From NCBI RefSeq assembly GCF_022771645.1, contig NZ_JALFCU010000003.1, positions 1 to 42,843 on the forward strand: a stretch of DNA of 42,843 nt. Direction: 5' to 3'. Positions 32,888 to 41,306 of the stretch are shown here, in pieces. The number at the start of each line of letters is the position of its first letter. Position 1 is the first letter of the stretch. The DNA comes from Selenomonas sp. Lineage in GTDB: Bacteria > Bacillota > Negativicutes > Selenomonadales > Selenomonadaceae. Both the position numbers and the translations under genes were made by a program. The notes below the pieces were generated by a model that was not told the origin of the DNA, did not search any database, and saw only the letters and a program-made list of their open reading frames with translations.

Positions 32888-34117
32888 TCAGGTTTTTATT
32901 CGCGTATTGTTTTTGGTGAGTTGGAACATGGCGGCACCGAGCACGCCGGCGATGACGGACGAAATCAAAATGCTGAGTTTGGCGGCAGCGAGGGTGCTTT
33001 CGTCGGGGAAGGCGAGCGTGGCGATGAAGATGCTCATGGTGAAGCCGATGCCGCCGAGCGTGCCGGCGGAGAGGGCTTCCATGGGCTTCGCGCTGCCTGG
33101 AAGCGGGGCGCCCGTCCATTTCGTCAGCATGCGCACGCTGCCGTAGATGCCGAGCGGCTTGCCGATGATGAGGCCGGCCGCGATGCCGAGGAAGAGCGGC
33201 GACGTGATGTCGAGGCTCGCGCCCGCGACGTTCACGCCGGCGTTCGCGAGGGCAAAGATCGGCATGATGACGTACGCCGACCACGGCTCGAGCGCGTGCT
33301 CGAGCTTGTGGAGGAGCGAGCCGTGGTGGCCTTTTTTCGGATGCGCCGCGTCGTGCAGCACGTCGTCGTCGAGCGCGGCCGTCGCGGGGATGGCCGTGCC
33401 GAGGAGCACGCCCGCGATCGTCGGATGGATGCCGGACGCGAGGAACGCGAGCCACGCGCCGAGGCCGAGCGCGAGATACGCGGGCAAGGCGTGCACGCGG
33501 AATCGGTTCAGCACGAACGCGCCTGCGAGGAACGCGAGTCCTGCGCCGAGCGCGACGAGCGAGACGTCGCTGCTGTAGAAGAGCGCGATGACGACGATCG
33601 CGCCGAGGTCGTCGACGATGGCGAGCGCCGTCAGGAACACGACAAGGCCGACGGGCGCGTGGCCGGCCGCGAGCGTCATGATGCCGAGCGCGAACGCGAT
33701 GTCCGTCGCCATCGGGATGCCCCAGCCGCCGGCGGTCGGCGCGCCGAGATTCACGAGCGAGTAGAGGAGCGCAGGCATGAGCATGCCGCCGAGCGCGGCG
33801 CAGACCGGCAGCACCATCGCCGACTTCGTGCGCAGCTCGCCATACAAAAACTCGCGCTTGATCTCCAGGCCAATGACGAAAAAGAACACGGTCATGAGCC
33901 CGTCATTGACCCAATGCGCGAGGCTCATTTCCAAACGGAAATCGCCCGTGCCGATGCCGAGCATCGTGTGGAGCAGATGCTCGTACGCTGGCCCTGCCGG
34001 CGAGTTCGCGATCACGAGCGCGAGGATCGCGCTCGCGAGCAGGATGACCCCGCTCCCGGCCTCCCACGTGAGGAACGACTCGAACGGCGTCATGAGGGTA
34101 CGGAGTTTGTGCTTCAT
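32888..34117 (-). CDS. nhaA: Na+/H+ antiporter NhaA
   Basis: A 409-residue inner-membrane antiporter with the full family pattern: LRLEMS-like and GLEIKREFLYGEL near the N-terminus, GIPMATDIAFALGI with the Asp of the ion path, and ALAIVDDLGAI with the paired Asp corresponding to D163-D164 of E. coli NhaA. It expels Na+ in exchange for two protons and works mainly at alkaline pH. AAAGGAGG precedes the start at 34117. It is 38 bp downstream of a LysR regulator gene in the same direction, which recalls the nhaA/nhaR pairing in other bacteria. Confidence 0.96.
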   Translation of the reverse strand: MKHKLRTLMTPFESFLTWEAGSGVILLASAILALVIANSPAGPAYEHLLHTMLGIGTGDFRLEMSLAHWVNDGLMTVFFFVIGLEIKREFLYGELRTKSAMVLPVCAALGGMLMPALLYSLVNLGAPTAGGWGIPMATDIAFALGIMTLAAGHAPVGLVVFLTALAIVDDLGAIVVIALFYSSDVSLVALGAGLAFLAGAFVLNRFRVHALPAYLALGLGAWLAFLASGIHPTIAGVLLGTAIPATAALDDDVLHDAAHPKKGHHGSLLHKLEHALEPWSAYVIMPIFALANAGVNVAGASLDITSPLFLGIAAGLIIGKPLGIYGSVRMLTKWTGAPLPGSAKPMEALSAGTLGGIGFTMSIFIATLAFPDESTLAAAKLSILISSVIAGVLGAAMFQLTKNNTRIKT

Positions 34118-34155
34118 AGGTGTGCGCCTCCTTTCGGCGATGCTTTATCTCTATT

Positions 34156-35055
34156 TTAGTTGGATTGCGCCATTTTCGCAATGGGCGCGGCGGGGAATGT
34201 GCGTTTCAAAAATGTGATGAGCGTCCGCTGGTCTTGCGTGACCTGGCGGCCGGTCTTCGTGAAGATGGCCGGGTGCTGCATGAGGCCGTCGATGGGGATG
34301 GCGACAAGGGCGCTCTCGGGGAGCGTGCCGCCGCTCGTGACGATGCCGCAGGCGAGGCCGCGCGTCACGAGGTTCCAGATCGTCGAGAGGTGCGGCGTGT
34401 AGTGGAGGATGCGCGGCGCGAGATGCTCGCGCGCGCAGCGGTCTTCGATGAGACGTGTGACGAGGTAGCCGTCGTCGAGCAGCACGAGCGGCTCGGCCAT
34501 GGCTTCGGCGAATGAGACGCGTGTGCGCGCAGCGAGCGGATGATCGCGCCGCACGCACAGGCAGAACGGCCAGTCCGGCAGCCGCCGCGCCGTGAGGCCG
34601 TGCCGATGCGCGCTGTCATGCACGACAGCGACATCGGCTTCCTCGCGCTCGATGAGGTCAAGCGCTTCGACGCCCGTTGTCTCGGAGATCTCGAGGCGGA
34701 TCTCCGGGTGCTCCGCGCGGAACGTGCCGAGCAGCAGCGGCAGGATCAGCGTACCGACGAGCATCGGCACGGCGACGCGCAAATTTTGGTGCCGCCGCGC
34801 GAGCTCGGCGACGTGGCTGTCGAAGCGCGCGACATCCTTGAGCATGTGCGCGACTTCGGCGAAGAGCGCCTGCCCGTCCGCCGTCAGTTCGATGTTCCGC
34901 CCGACGTGGCGGAACAGATTGAGCCCCGTCTCGCTCTCGAGCGTCTGCATCGCGAGGCTCAGCGTCGGCTGCGCGATGTGGAGCTCCGCCGCCGCGCGCG
35001 TGATGCTCTGATGGCGCGCGACCGCCTCGTAATACATCATCTGCTGGATCGTCAT
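34156..35055 (-). CDS. LysR-family transcriptional regulator
   Basis: A 299-residue LysR protein. The N-terminal HTH is MTIQQMMYYEAVARHQSITR, AAAELHIAQPTLSLAMQTLE and GLNLFRHVGR; the C-terminal part is a two-lobe effector-binding domain. The ATG at 35055 follows AAGGAGGG and is where the family begins. It is probably the first gene of a LysR-nhaA-GNAT transcript and may control nhaA, though LysR proteins more often control divergent genes; the divergent neighbour is a small unknown gene at 35250. The AT-rich gap 35056-35249 holds several dyads (ATATAT, CAATGAATATATTG), but no single site stands out. Confidence 0.92.
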   Translation of the reverse strand: MTIQQMMYYEAVARHQSITRAAAELHIAQPTLSLAMQTLESETGLNLFRHVGRNIELTADGQALFAEVAHMLKDVARFDSHVAELARRHQNLRVAVPMLVGTLILPLLLGTFRAEHPEIRLEISETTGVEALDLIEREEADVAVVHDSAHRHGLTARRLPDWPFCLCVRRDHPLAARTRVSFAEAMAEPLVLLDDGYLVTRLIEDRCAREHLAPRILHYTPHLSTIWNLVTRGLACGIVTSGGTLPESALVAIPIDGLMQHPAIFTKTGRQVTQDQRTLITFLKRTFPAAPIAKMAQSN

Positions 35056-35249
35056 GCGCGTGCCCTCCTTTTTGCTTCCAGTATAAACGATATATCGCAA
35101 AATGTATAGTCTCAGACAATGAATATATTGTGAAGCAGTATTTTTCTTTCGCGCCGTGATGCGCTATCATACCATCAGAAAGAGAAAACAAAGCGCTCGC
35201 ATCGAACAGCGATGGGGCGCAGGATGGAAACATACAGGAGGAACCAAAA

Positions 35250-35522
35250 ATGAAAACGACGATGCAAGCAGCACTCTCGATGAACGCGATGAACACGATG
35301 GAACTCACGAACGCAGCGCCACGTCGTACGATGCGCGAGCGCCTCGCCGCCTGGGCGGCGGAGCTCATGCAGACGGCGCGCGCCGACGTCCGCCGCTACG
35401 AAGCCGCCGTCGCCGCGCTCGGCACGGGCACGAACCCGCTCGAAGATGCGCACGACGCCGACCGCGCCCTGCGCGCGATGCTCTACGGCAAATATTTCGC
35501 CGACAGCGTCGAGATGAAGTGA
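35250..35522 (+). CDS. Small helical protein, 90 residues, unknown
   Basis: ATG at 35250 follows AGGAGG and a terminator follows the stop, which supports a real gene. The protein is Ala- and Met-rich, with a basic amphipathic middle, RRTMRERLAAWAAELM, and an acidic segment NPLEDAHDADRALRAML. No transmembrane helix, signal peptide or known domain is seen. It is divergent from the LysR gene and may be its target. A TATCAT box at 35165 with a poor -35 is a possible promoter. Confidence 0.65.
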   Translation: MKTTMQAALSMNAMNTMELTNAAPRRTMRERLAAWAAELMQTARADVRRYEAAVAALGTGTNPLEDAHDADRALRAMLYGKYFADSVEMK

Positions 35523-35536
35523 ATGTGAGACAGCAA

Positions 35537-35575
35537 AACCGCCTCCTGCCATGTTCGCAGGAGGCGGTTTGTTTT
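35537..35575. terminator. Bidirectional terminator
   Basis: Perfect 13-bp stem AACCGCCTCCTGC (35537-35549) / GCAGGAGGCGGTT (35557-35569) followed by TGTTTT, between convergent genes. Confidence 0.9.
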
Positions 35576-36858
35576 CATGCGATCGCTTCGACGCGCGGTT
35601 TCGCGCCGTCTTCGATGCAGGCTTTCGTGATGATGACCTTGCGTTTCTCTTCGGACTGCGGGATGTCGTACATGATGTCGAGCATGACGTCCTCGATGAT
35701 GCCTTTGAGGCTGCGCGCGCCGGTCTTGCGCTCGATGGCTTTCTGCGCGACGGCGCGGAGCGCCTCCTCTTCGAATTCGAGCGTGACGTTATCCATTGCG
35801 AGCAGTTTTTCATATTGCTTGACGGGCGCGTTCTTCGGCTCCGTCAGGATGCGCAAGAGTGCGTCCTCGTCGAGCGTCTCGAGCGTGCAGATGACGGGCA
35901 GGCGGCCGATGATCTCGGGGATGATGCCGTACTCCATGAGGTCCTCCGGGCGTACCTGGTGGATGAGCTCGTCAAAGTTCGGCTGCTCGTCTTTCCCTTG
36001 CACCTCCGCGCCGAAGCCGATGGTGCTCGTTTTCGAGATGCGCTTTTCGATGACCTTGTCGATGCCGACGAACGCGCCGCCGACGATGAACAGGATGTTC
36101 TTCGTGTCGACCTTGATCGTCGGCGCCTCCGGGTGCTTGCGCTGGCCGCGCTGTGTGAACTCGACGCAGCTGCCCTCAAGCATTTTGAGGAGCGCTTGCT
36201 GCACGCCCTCGTGGCCAGGATCCGCCGTGATGGAGTTGTTCGCGCCCGACTTCCTGGCAATCTTGTCGAACTCGTCGAGGTAGATGATGCCGTGCTCGGC
36301 CTTCTCGACGTCCTGGCCGGCCGCGTAGTACAGGTTGCGCACGGCGACCTCGACGTCCGCGCCGACGAAGCCGGCCTCCGTGAGGCTCGACGCGTCCGTC
36401 ACAGCGAACGGGATGTCGAGGAGCTTCGAGAGGTGCGAGAGGAGCGCCGTCTTGCCGCAGCCCGAGGGACCGAGCATGATGACGTTCGACTTCTCGATTT
36501 CCGATCCGTCCTCGTGCTCGTAGCCGTACTTCATGCGCTTGTAGTGGTTGTAGACCGCGACAGAGAGGATCTTCTTCGCGTGGTCCTGGTTGATGATGTA
36601 CTCATCGAGATACGCCTTGATCGTGTGCGGCTTGTTCTTTTTCAGGAGGTCGCCGAGCTGGTCGGCGAAGACGTGGCGCTCCTCGTGCTCCGTGGCACGG
36701 TCGTGCTCGTCGAGAAAATGGTTGATCTCGCGGATGCAGCTGTTGCAGATCGCGAACCCCGTGTTCGGGTCGTAGATCGGCATGTCGTACTGGTCGCGCA
36801 CGTCGATGACGCGCTTGCAGAAGCTGCACTGGTGCTGGATGGGCTCTCTTCCTGCCAT
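35575..36858 (-). CDS. ClpX-like AAA+ ATPase, divergent
   Basis: A 427-residue protein with the complete ClpX layout: zinc-binding domain (Cys 11, 14, 38, 41), Walker A GPSGCGKT (130-137), Walker B IIYLDEFDKI (191-200), EGVQQALLKMLEG, IGFG loop that contacts ClpP, and sensor 2. ClpX unfolds proteins for the ClpP peptidase. Several normally fixed residues differ: Walker A is GPSGCGKTALL rather than GPTGSGKTLLA, the pore loop is GFVGADVE rather than GYVGEDVE, and the segment after RKS is unusual. It is not next to clpP or tig. It may be a second, specialised ClpX. AAAGGA precedes the start. Confidence 0.85.
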   Translation of the reverse strand: MAGREPIQHQCSFCKRVIDVRDQYDMPIYDPNTGFAICNSCIREINHFLDEHDRATEHEERHVFADQLGDLLKKNKPHTIKAYLDEYIINQDHAKKILSVAVYNHYKRMKYGYEHEDGSEIEKSNVIMLGPSGCGKTALLSHLSKLLDIPFAVTDASSLTEAGFVGADVEVAVRNLYYAAGQDVEKAEHGIIYLDEFDKIARKSGANNSITADPGHEGVQQALLKMLEGSCVEFTQRGQRKHPEAPTIKVDTKNILFIVGGAFVGIDKVIEKRISKTSTIGFGAEVQGKDEQPNFDELIHQVRPEDLMEYGIIPEIIGRLPVICTLETLDEDALLRILTEPKNAPVKQYEKLLAMDNVTLEFEEEALRAVAQKAIERKTGARSLKGIIEDVMLDIMYDIPQSEEKRKVIITKACIEDGAKPRVEAIA

Positions 36859-36938
36859 ATCAAAATCGTCCTTTCCGGATCCGTCAAAAAATCAAAAGAC
36901 ACGCTTTCTATCATTACATATCTCGCGGAAAATAGCAA

Positions 36939-38423
36939 CTATTTTTCCGTCGCACCGAGGAGCGCTTCGATGTTTTGCAGCCGCGCGTCGATCTTCGCGT
37001 TCAGCGCGTCGCGCCGCTCGTGGAACGCGCGGATCGTCTCGGCGGGCGACAGGATGTCCTCTTCGACCGTCGGATAGCCGCAGAGGTCGAGATTCCAGCC
37101 GCCGGACTCAATCTGTCCGCGTGTGTAGACATTCGCTTTGTATGCGCCGGGGACGTCCGCATCGGGGAGCACCTCGCGATGCGTCCACCATGCGTCGCAC
37201 GGCGCGAAGTGCGCGCGCTGCATCGGTTTCGTCTTGCTGAAATGCTTGTAGCCGTCCGGCATGTCGAGACGGTAGAACCACGTCTCCCGCGTCGGCCCTG
37301 TCTTGTCGAAGAACAAGAGGTTCGTCGTGATGCTCGTGTACGGCGCGAAGACGCTCGCGGGCAGGCGGATGACCGTGTGCAGGTTGCACTCCGTGAGGAG
37401 CTTTTTCTTGATGTTGACCTTCGTATTGTCGTTGCCGAAAAGAAACCCGTCCGGCAACACAACAGCGGCGCGCCCGCCCTGCCGCAGGCGGTAGAGGATG
37501 AGCACGAGGAAGAGGTCGGCCGTCTCCGAGCCACGCAAATCGTCAGGGAAATAACGTTGCACGTCCGCTTTCTCATGCCCGCCATACGGCGGATTCATGA
37601 GAATTTTGTCGAAGGCATCCGCATCCGTGTAGTCGAGCACATGCTTTGTCAGCGCGTTCGCGTGGACGATGTGCGGCGCGTCGATGCCGTGCAGCAGCAT
37701 GTTCGTGATCGCGAGCATATACGGGAACTGCTTCTTCTCGATGCCGTACGTCGAGCGCCCGATGGCCTCGACCGTCGCCGCTGTCTGCTCCTGCGCAGCG
37801 AGCTGTTTCAGCCAGCTCACGAGGAAGCCACCCGTGCCGCAGGCGAAGTCCGCGACGCGCTCGCCGACATGGGGCTCGATATGCTCGGCCATGAAATCCG
37901 TGACCGCGCGCGGCGTATAGAACTCGCCCGCGCTGCCCGCGCTCTGCAGCTCGCGCAGGATGCTTTCATAAATATCGCCGAGCGCGTGGATTTCCGTATA
38001 GTCCTCGAGGTCGATGCCGTCGATGACATTCACGATCTGCCGCAGCAGCACGCCGTCTTTCATGTACTGGTTCGCCTCGGCAAAGACCGCCTGGACGATG
38101 GCCTGGCGGATTGGCGTGTCCTTTGTCACGGGGAGACTGCGCAGCGTCGGGAACAGCGTGCCATTCACGAACGCGAGCAGCTCGTCGCCCGTCATCGCCG
38201 TGCCGGTGCCGTCGTCATGCGCCCACGCATCCCAGCGGCACGCGGGCGGCAGGATGGACGTGTAGCCGTCCTCCTCGAGGTCCCACGTCTCTTCCTTCGC
38301 CGCGTAGACTTTGAGGAACAGAATCCAGATGATCTGCTCGATGCGCTGCGCATCGCCGTTGATGCCCGCGTCGCTCCGCATGATGTCGCGCAGGCTCTTG
38401 ATGAGGCTGGAGAGATTTGTCAT
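36939..38423 (-). CDS. hsdM: Type I restriction-modification methyltransferase subunit HsdM
   Basis: A 494-residue adenine-N6 methyltransferase. The N-terminal helical HsdM domain (to about residue 150) is followed by EFYTPRAVTDFMAEHI, SAM motif DFACGTGG (192-199) and catalytic NPPYGG (277-282). It methylates one adenine on each strand of the site chosen by HsdS. It is the last gene of the operon and begins six bases after the hsdR stop. Confidence 0.96.
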   Translation of the reverse strand: MTNLSSLIKSLRDIMRSDAGINGDAQRIEQIIWILFLKVYAAKEETWDLEEDGYTSILPPACRWDAWAHDDGTGTAMTGDELLAFVNGTLFPTLRSLPVTKDTPIRQAIVQAVFAEANQYMKDGVLLRQIVNVIDGIDLEDYTEIHALGDIYESILRELQSAGSAGEFYTPRAVTDFMAEHIEPHVGERVADFACGTGGFLVSWLKQLAAQEQTAATVEAIGRSTYGIEKKQFPYMLAITNMLLHGIDAPHIVHANALTKHVLDYTDADAFDKILMNPPYGGHEKADVQRYFPDDLRGSETADLFLVLILYRLRQGGRAAVVLPDGFLFGNDNTKVNIKKKLLTECNLHTVIRLPASVFAPYTSITTNLLFFDKTGPTRETWFYRLDMPDGYKHFSKTKPMQRAHFAPCDAWWTHREVLPDADVPGAYKANVYTRGQIESGGWNLDLCGYPTVEEDILSPAETIRAFHERRDALNAKIDARLQNIEALLGATEK

Positions 38424-38429
38424 AGTACC

Positions 38430-40796
38430 TTATCCAATCTTGTAAAGTTCCTGTTCGAGCGCGTGCAGCGCCGACTGGAACGCCGCCTTGCCGCCGAACA
38501 GTTTTGCGATTTTCGCGAGCGTGCCAAAGCGATGGAAGTCCGCGAGCCGGAACACAGCGGGATTCTCGATCTCCTTGATGCCGAGATTCTGGTACGCATC
38601 GAGGAGCACCCCCAGCACATCGCGCGCCGCGCCGCTGTAGCGGTGGAGGAAATCCGTCTTCTTGACGCCCTCTGCGCGCTCGCGGCGCGTCAGCGGCCGC
38701 TGGTCGTACGCGACATGGCAGAGGAAGTCAAAATCGTCGACATCCGCCATGCCCATGTCGCGCTTCAGCGCGTCGAGGTCGATGCCGTGCGTCCGGAGCG
38801 CGTCGGCGATGGCGCGCTTCTTTGCGCTCGCCGTCCATGTGCGGATGAACGCCGCGAGGTCGCCGTAGTTGCCGCGTACATTCTCGCGCGTGTAGTCGAT
38901 GATGTTCTCCTGCCGCAGCAGCTTGCCGTCCATGTCATAGATGGCGACCGTCTTGTGCGTGATGCGCACGGGGCAGCCATGCGCGTCGACGTACGGCTTC
39001 GGCGCTGGCTCGTGGACGGCGCTGTTCCCGCTGCCGCGCGGGCCGTCTCCATGCCCATCGCCGTCGCCCGTCCCAGGCGCGCCGCCGTCATCGTCCGTCG
39101 TGCCGCTGCCCGTGTACGCCGGGTCTTGCAGCGGCGGGCCGTCCCAGTCCGGGTCGGCGAACAGCCGCGTGACCCCGCGGAAATCGAGGATCGTGAAATG
39201 CGTCTTGCCCACGTCCTCGCGCACGCGCGTGCCGCGCCCGACGATCTGCTTGAACTGCGTCATCGACACGATGTGCTTGTCCAGCGCGAGTACCTTCGTC
39301 GTCTTCGCATCGACGCCCGTCGACAGCAGGTCCGACGTCGTCGCGATCGTCGGCTCGACCGTCGAGACCGCGATGAAATACGCGAGCTTGCTCTTGCCAT
39401 ACGCATCGCTGCCCGTGATGCGCACGACGTAGTCCGGGTGCTCCCGCATCATGTCCGCATTTTCCTGCACGAGCGCCTGCCGCATGCGCTCCGCCGCGTC
39501 CTCGTCCGCGCAGAACACGATCGTTTTTTGCAGCCGGTCGCCCGAGCGCTTCAGGAACGCCGTGATCTCATGCGCGACCGCGCGGATGCGGTCCGCGAGC
39601 ACGATCGTGTAGTCGTAGTCCGTGTTGTTGTAGATGCGGTCGGGAATCACGTCACCGAAAAAATCACGCTGTCCTTTCGTCGGCCGCCAGCCGTCGCTGA
39701 TATTGAGATGCACATTCACGACGCGGAACGGCGCGAGAAAGCCGTCCTCGATGCCCTGCCGCAGGCTGTACGTGTAGACCGGTTCGCCAAAATAATCGAT
39801 GTTCGAGACCTCTTTCGTCTCCTTCGGCGTTGCCGTCATGCCGAGATGCACTGCGCCAGCGAAATAATCGAGCACGCGCCGCCAACGGCTGTCCTCCTTC
39901 GCCGAGCCGCGATGGCACTCGTCAACGATGACGAGGTCGAAAAACGCAGGATCGAACAGCGCGCGGAAATGCTCCTCGCCCGCGTCGCCGACCATCTGCT
40001 GATACAGCGAAAAGAACACATCGTAGCTCGTGAGCTTCGTCCGGTCATCCTTTGCAAAATTCACCTTGTGGATCACGTTCGCGAGCGGGCGGAAATCCTG
40101 ATCGATCGACTGGTCGACAAGGATATTGCGATCCGCGAGGTAGAGGATTTTCCGCGCGAGGCCGGCCTGCCGCAGCCGCCAGACGATCTGGAACGCCGTG
40201 AACGTCTTGCCCGTGCCCGTCGCCATGACGAGCAGCAGCCGCTGCTGCCCGCGCGCGACCGCCGTCACCACGCGGTCGATCGCCACCTGCTGATAGTAGC
40301 GCGGCGTGTTCGTCTCCGCCGACGTGTACGCGGGCGTCTCCCGCACCGCGAGCTCCGCAGGCGAAAACGCCCCCTCGTCCGCGAACCGCGCGACGAGCGC
40401 CTCCTCGCTCGGGAACTCGTCCATCCCGAGCGTCCGCTCGACCCCCGTGAAAAAATCATACTCCGCAAACCCGTGCCCGTTCGAGCTATAGGCAAAGCGC
40501 AGATCCATCATCCGCGCGTATTCTTTCGCCTGCTGGAGGCCGTACGAAACACCATGCGACGCATCCTTCGCCTCGACGACCGCGATCGGCGCGCGCCCGC
40601 CCGGGCACAGCAGATAATCCGCCTTCTTCGGCCGCTCCCGCGCCACGAGATTCCCGCGCAGATTGAACCGCCCGTCCGTGATCCGCGCCTCCATGCGGAT
40701 ATGCGCGGCCGGCCACCCGCGCTCAATCGCTGGCGTGATGTAGAGATGCTTCACATCCTCCTCTGTATGAGGAGCACTGCCATCATACATCGCCAT
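38430..40796 (-). CDS. hsdR: Type I restriction enzyme subunit HsdR
   Basis: A 788-residue restriction subunit. The nuclease site is D60 ... E75-AK77 (VVEAKD), the Walker A of the translocase is MATGTGKT (191-198) and its DEAD-type motif is VDECHRGS (291-298), followed by GMTATPKET. It pulls DNA and cuts when complexes collide. An Asp/Gly-rich insert lies near residues 570-600. The ATG at 40796 was chosen because AAAGG lies close upstream; a longer frame to 41036 runs through tandem repeats and is not protein-like. Its 3' neighbour is hsdM; hsdS lies upstream beyond a repeat block. Confidence 0.95.
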   Translation of the reverse strand: MAMYDGSAPHTEEDVKHLYITPAIERGWPAAHIRMEARITDGRFNLRGNLVARERPKKADYLLCPGGRAPIAVVEAKDASHGVSYGLQQAKEYARMMDLRFAYSSNGHGFAEYDFFTGVERTLGMDEFPSEEALVARFADEGAFSPAELAVRETPAYTSAETNTPRYYQQVAIDRVVTAVARGQQRLLLVMATGTGKTFTAFQIVWRLRQAGLARKILYLADRNILVDQSIDQDFRPLANVIHKVNFAKDDRTKLTSYDVFFSLYQQMVGDAGEEHFRALFDPAFFDLVIVDECHRGSAKEDSRWRRVLDYFAGAVHLGMTATPKETKEVSNIDYFGEPVYTYSLRQGIEDGFLAPFRVVNVHLNISDGWRPTKGQRDFFGDVIPDRIYNNTDYDYTIVLADRIRAVAHEITAFLKRSGDRLQKTIVFCADEDAAERMRQALVQENADMMREHPDYVVRITGSDAYGKSKLAYFIAVSTVEPTIATTSDLLSTGVDAKTTKVLALDKHIVSMTQFKQIVGRGTRVREDVGKTHFTILDFRGVTRLFADPDWDGPPLQDPAYTGSGTTDDDGGAPGTGDGDGHGDGPRGSGNSAVHEPAPKPYVDAHGCPVRITHKTVAIYDMDGKLLRQENIIDYTRENVRGNYGDLAAFIRTWTASAKKRAIADALRTHGIDLDALKRDMGMADVDDFDFLCHVAYDQRPLTRRERAEGVKKTDFLHRYSGAARDVLGVLLDAYQNLGIKEIENPAVFRLADFHRFGTLAKIAKLFGGKAAFQSALHALEQELYKIG

Positions 40797-40824
40797 GCAC
40801 CACCTTTCGAAAAAATAAATCCGC

Positions 40825-40928
40825 GCCTGCCCGAGGGCATGTGCGCCACCACCGCCCCAAGCGCCCGAAGGGCATGCGCGCCCGCCATCTAAGCCCGCCC
40901 GTAGGCATGTGAGCCCACCACCGCCCCA
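40825..40928. repeat. Tandem GC-rich repeat of about 35 bp, three copies
   Basis: Units at 40825-40859, 40861-40889 (shorter) and 40893-40928 share CCCG-AGGGCATGTG-GCC and CACCACCGCCCCA. They lie directly upstream of the hsdR ribosome binding site. Confidence 0.75.
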
Positions 40929-41015
40929 GAGACAGATTGCGCCGCGCAGAGAGTGAGCAGGCCGCCGCCGTGCGTGTTTGGCATGCTTGGAATAGTTGCG
41001 ATTACGAAGCCGCTT

Positions 41016-41063
41016 CATCTGTTGCGAGCGTAACATCTACAGATGCCTCTCCCTCAGGGAGAG
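41016..41063. repeat. Intergenic hairpin repeat, copy 3
   Basis: CATCTGTTGCGA (41016-41027) followed by CCTCTCCCTCAGGGAGAG (41046-41063). Same family as the copies at 17225 and 18147. Confidence 0.75.
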
Positions 41064-41107
41064 ATGGTATGAAGTTAGTGAAGTAGCCGAAGCCAATCAA
41101 CCTCAGG

Positions 41108-41303
41108 CCCCCTCCCCGAGGGGGCTGTCAGCGAAGCTGACTGAGGGTGTGGCGGAGGTGGGGTGTGAGTTATTCGTACGATTGTATTGGCGAAGGCAAG
41201 ACCTAAGCGATTCCTTCGACTGCACTGCAAGAATATAGTTGCATCCTACCTTCGCCACACCCACCACCGCTTCGCGGTCCCCCTCCCTCGGAGAGGGAGG
41301 CAG
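41108..41303. repeat. Pair of inverted hairpin repeats between hsdS and hsdR
   Basis: Left unit: CCCCCTCCCCGAGGGGG, then GTCAGCGAAGCTGAC, then GGTGTGGCGGAGG. Right unit in reverse: CCTTCGCCACACCCACC, then CCGCTTCGCGG, then CCTCCCTCGGAGAGGGAGG. The two units enclose about 90 bp of ordinary sequence (41163-41248), giving a MITE-like shape. With the repeats at 40825 and 41016 they fill the 510-bp gap. Confidence 0.75.
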
Positions 41304-41306
41304 GAG

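Noticed and set aside
40797..41036. 80-residue N-terminal extension of HsdR
   Set aside because: It is encoded by tandem repeats, is Gly/Cys-rich without homology to HsdR, and a ribosome binding site lies just before 40796.
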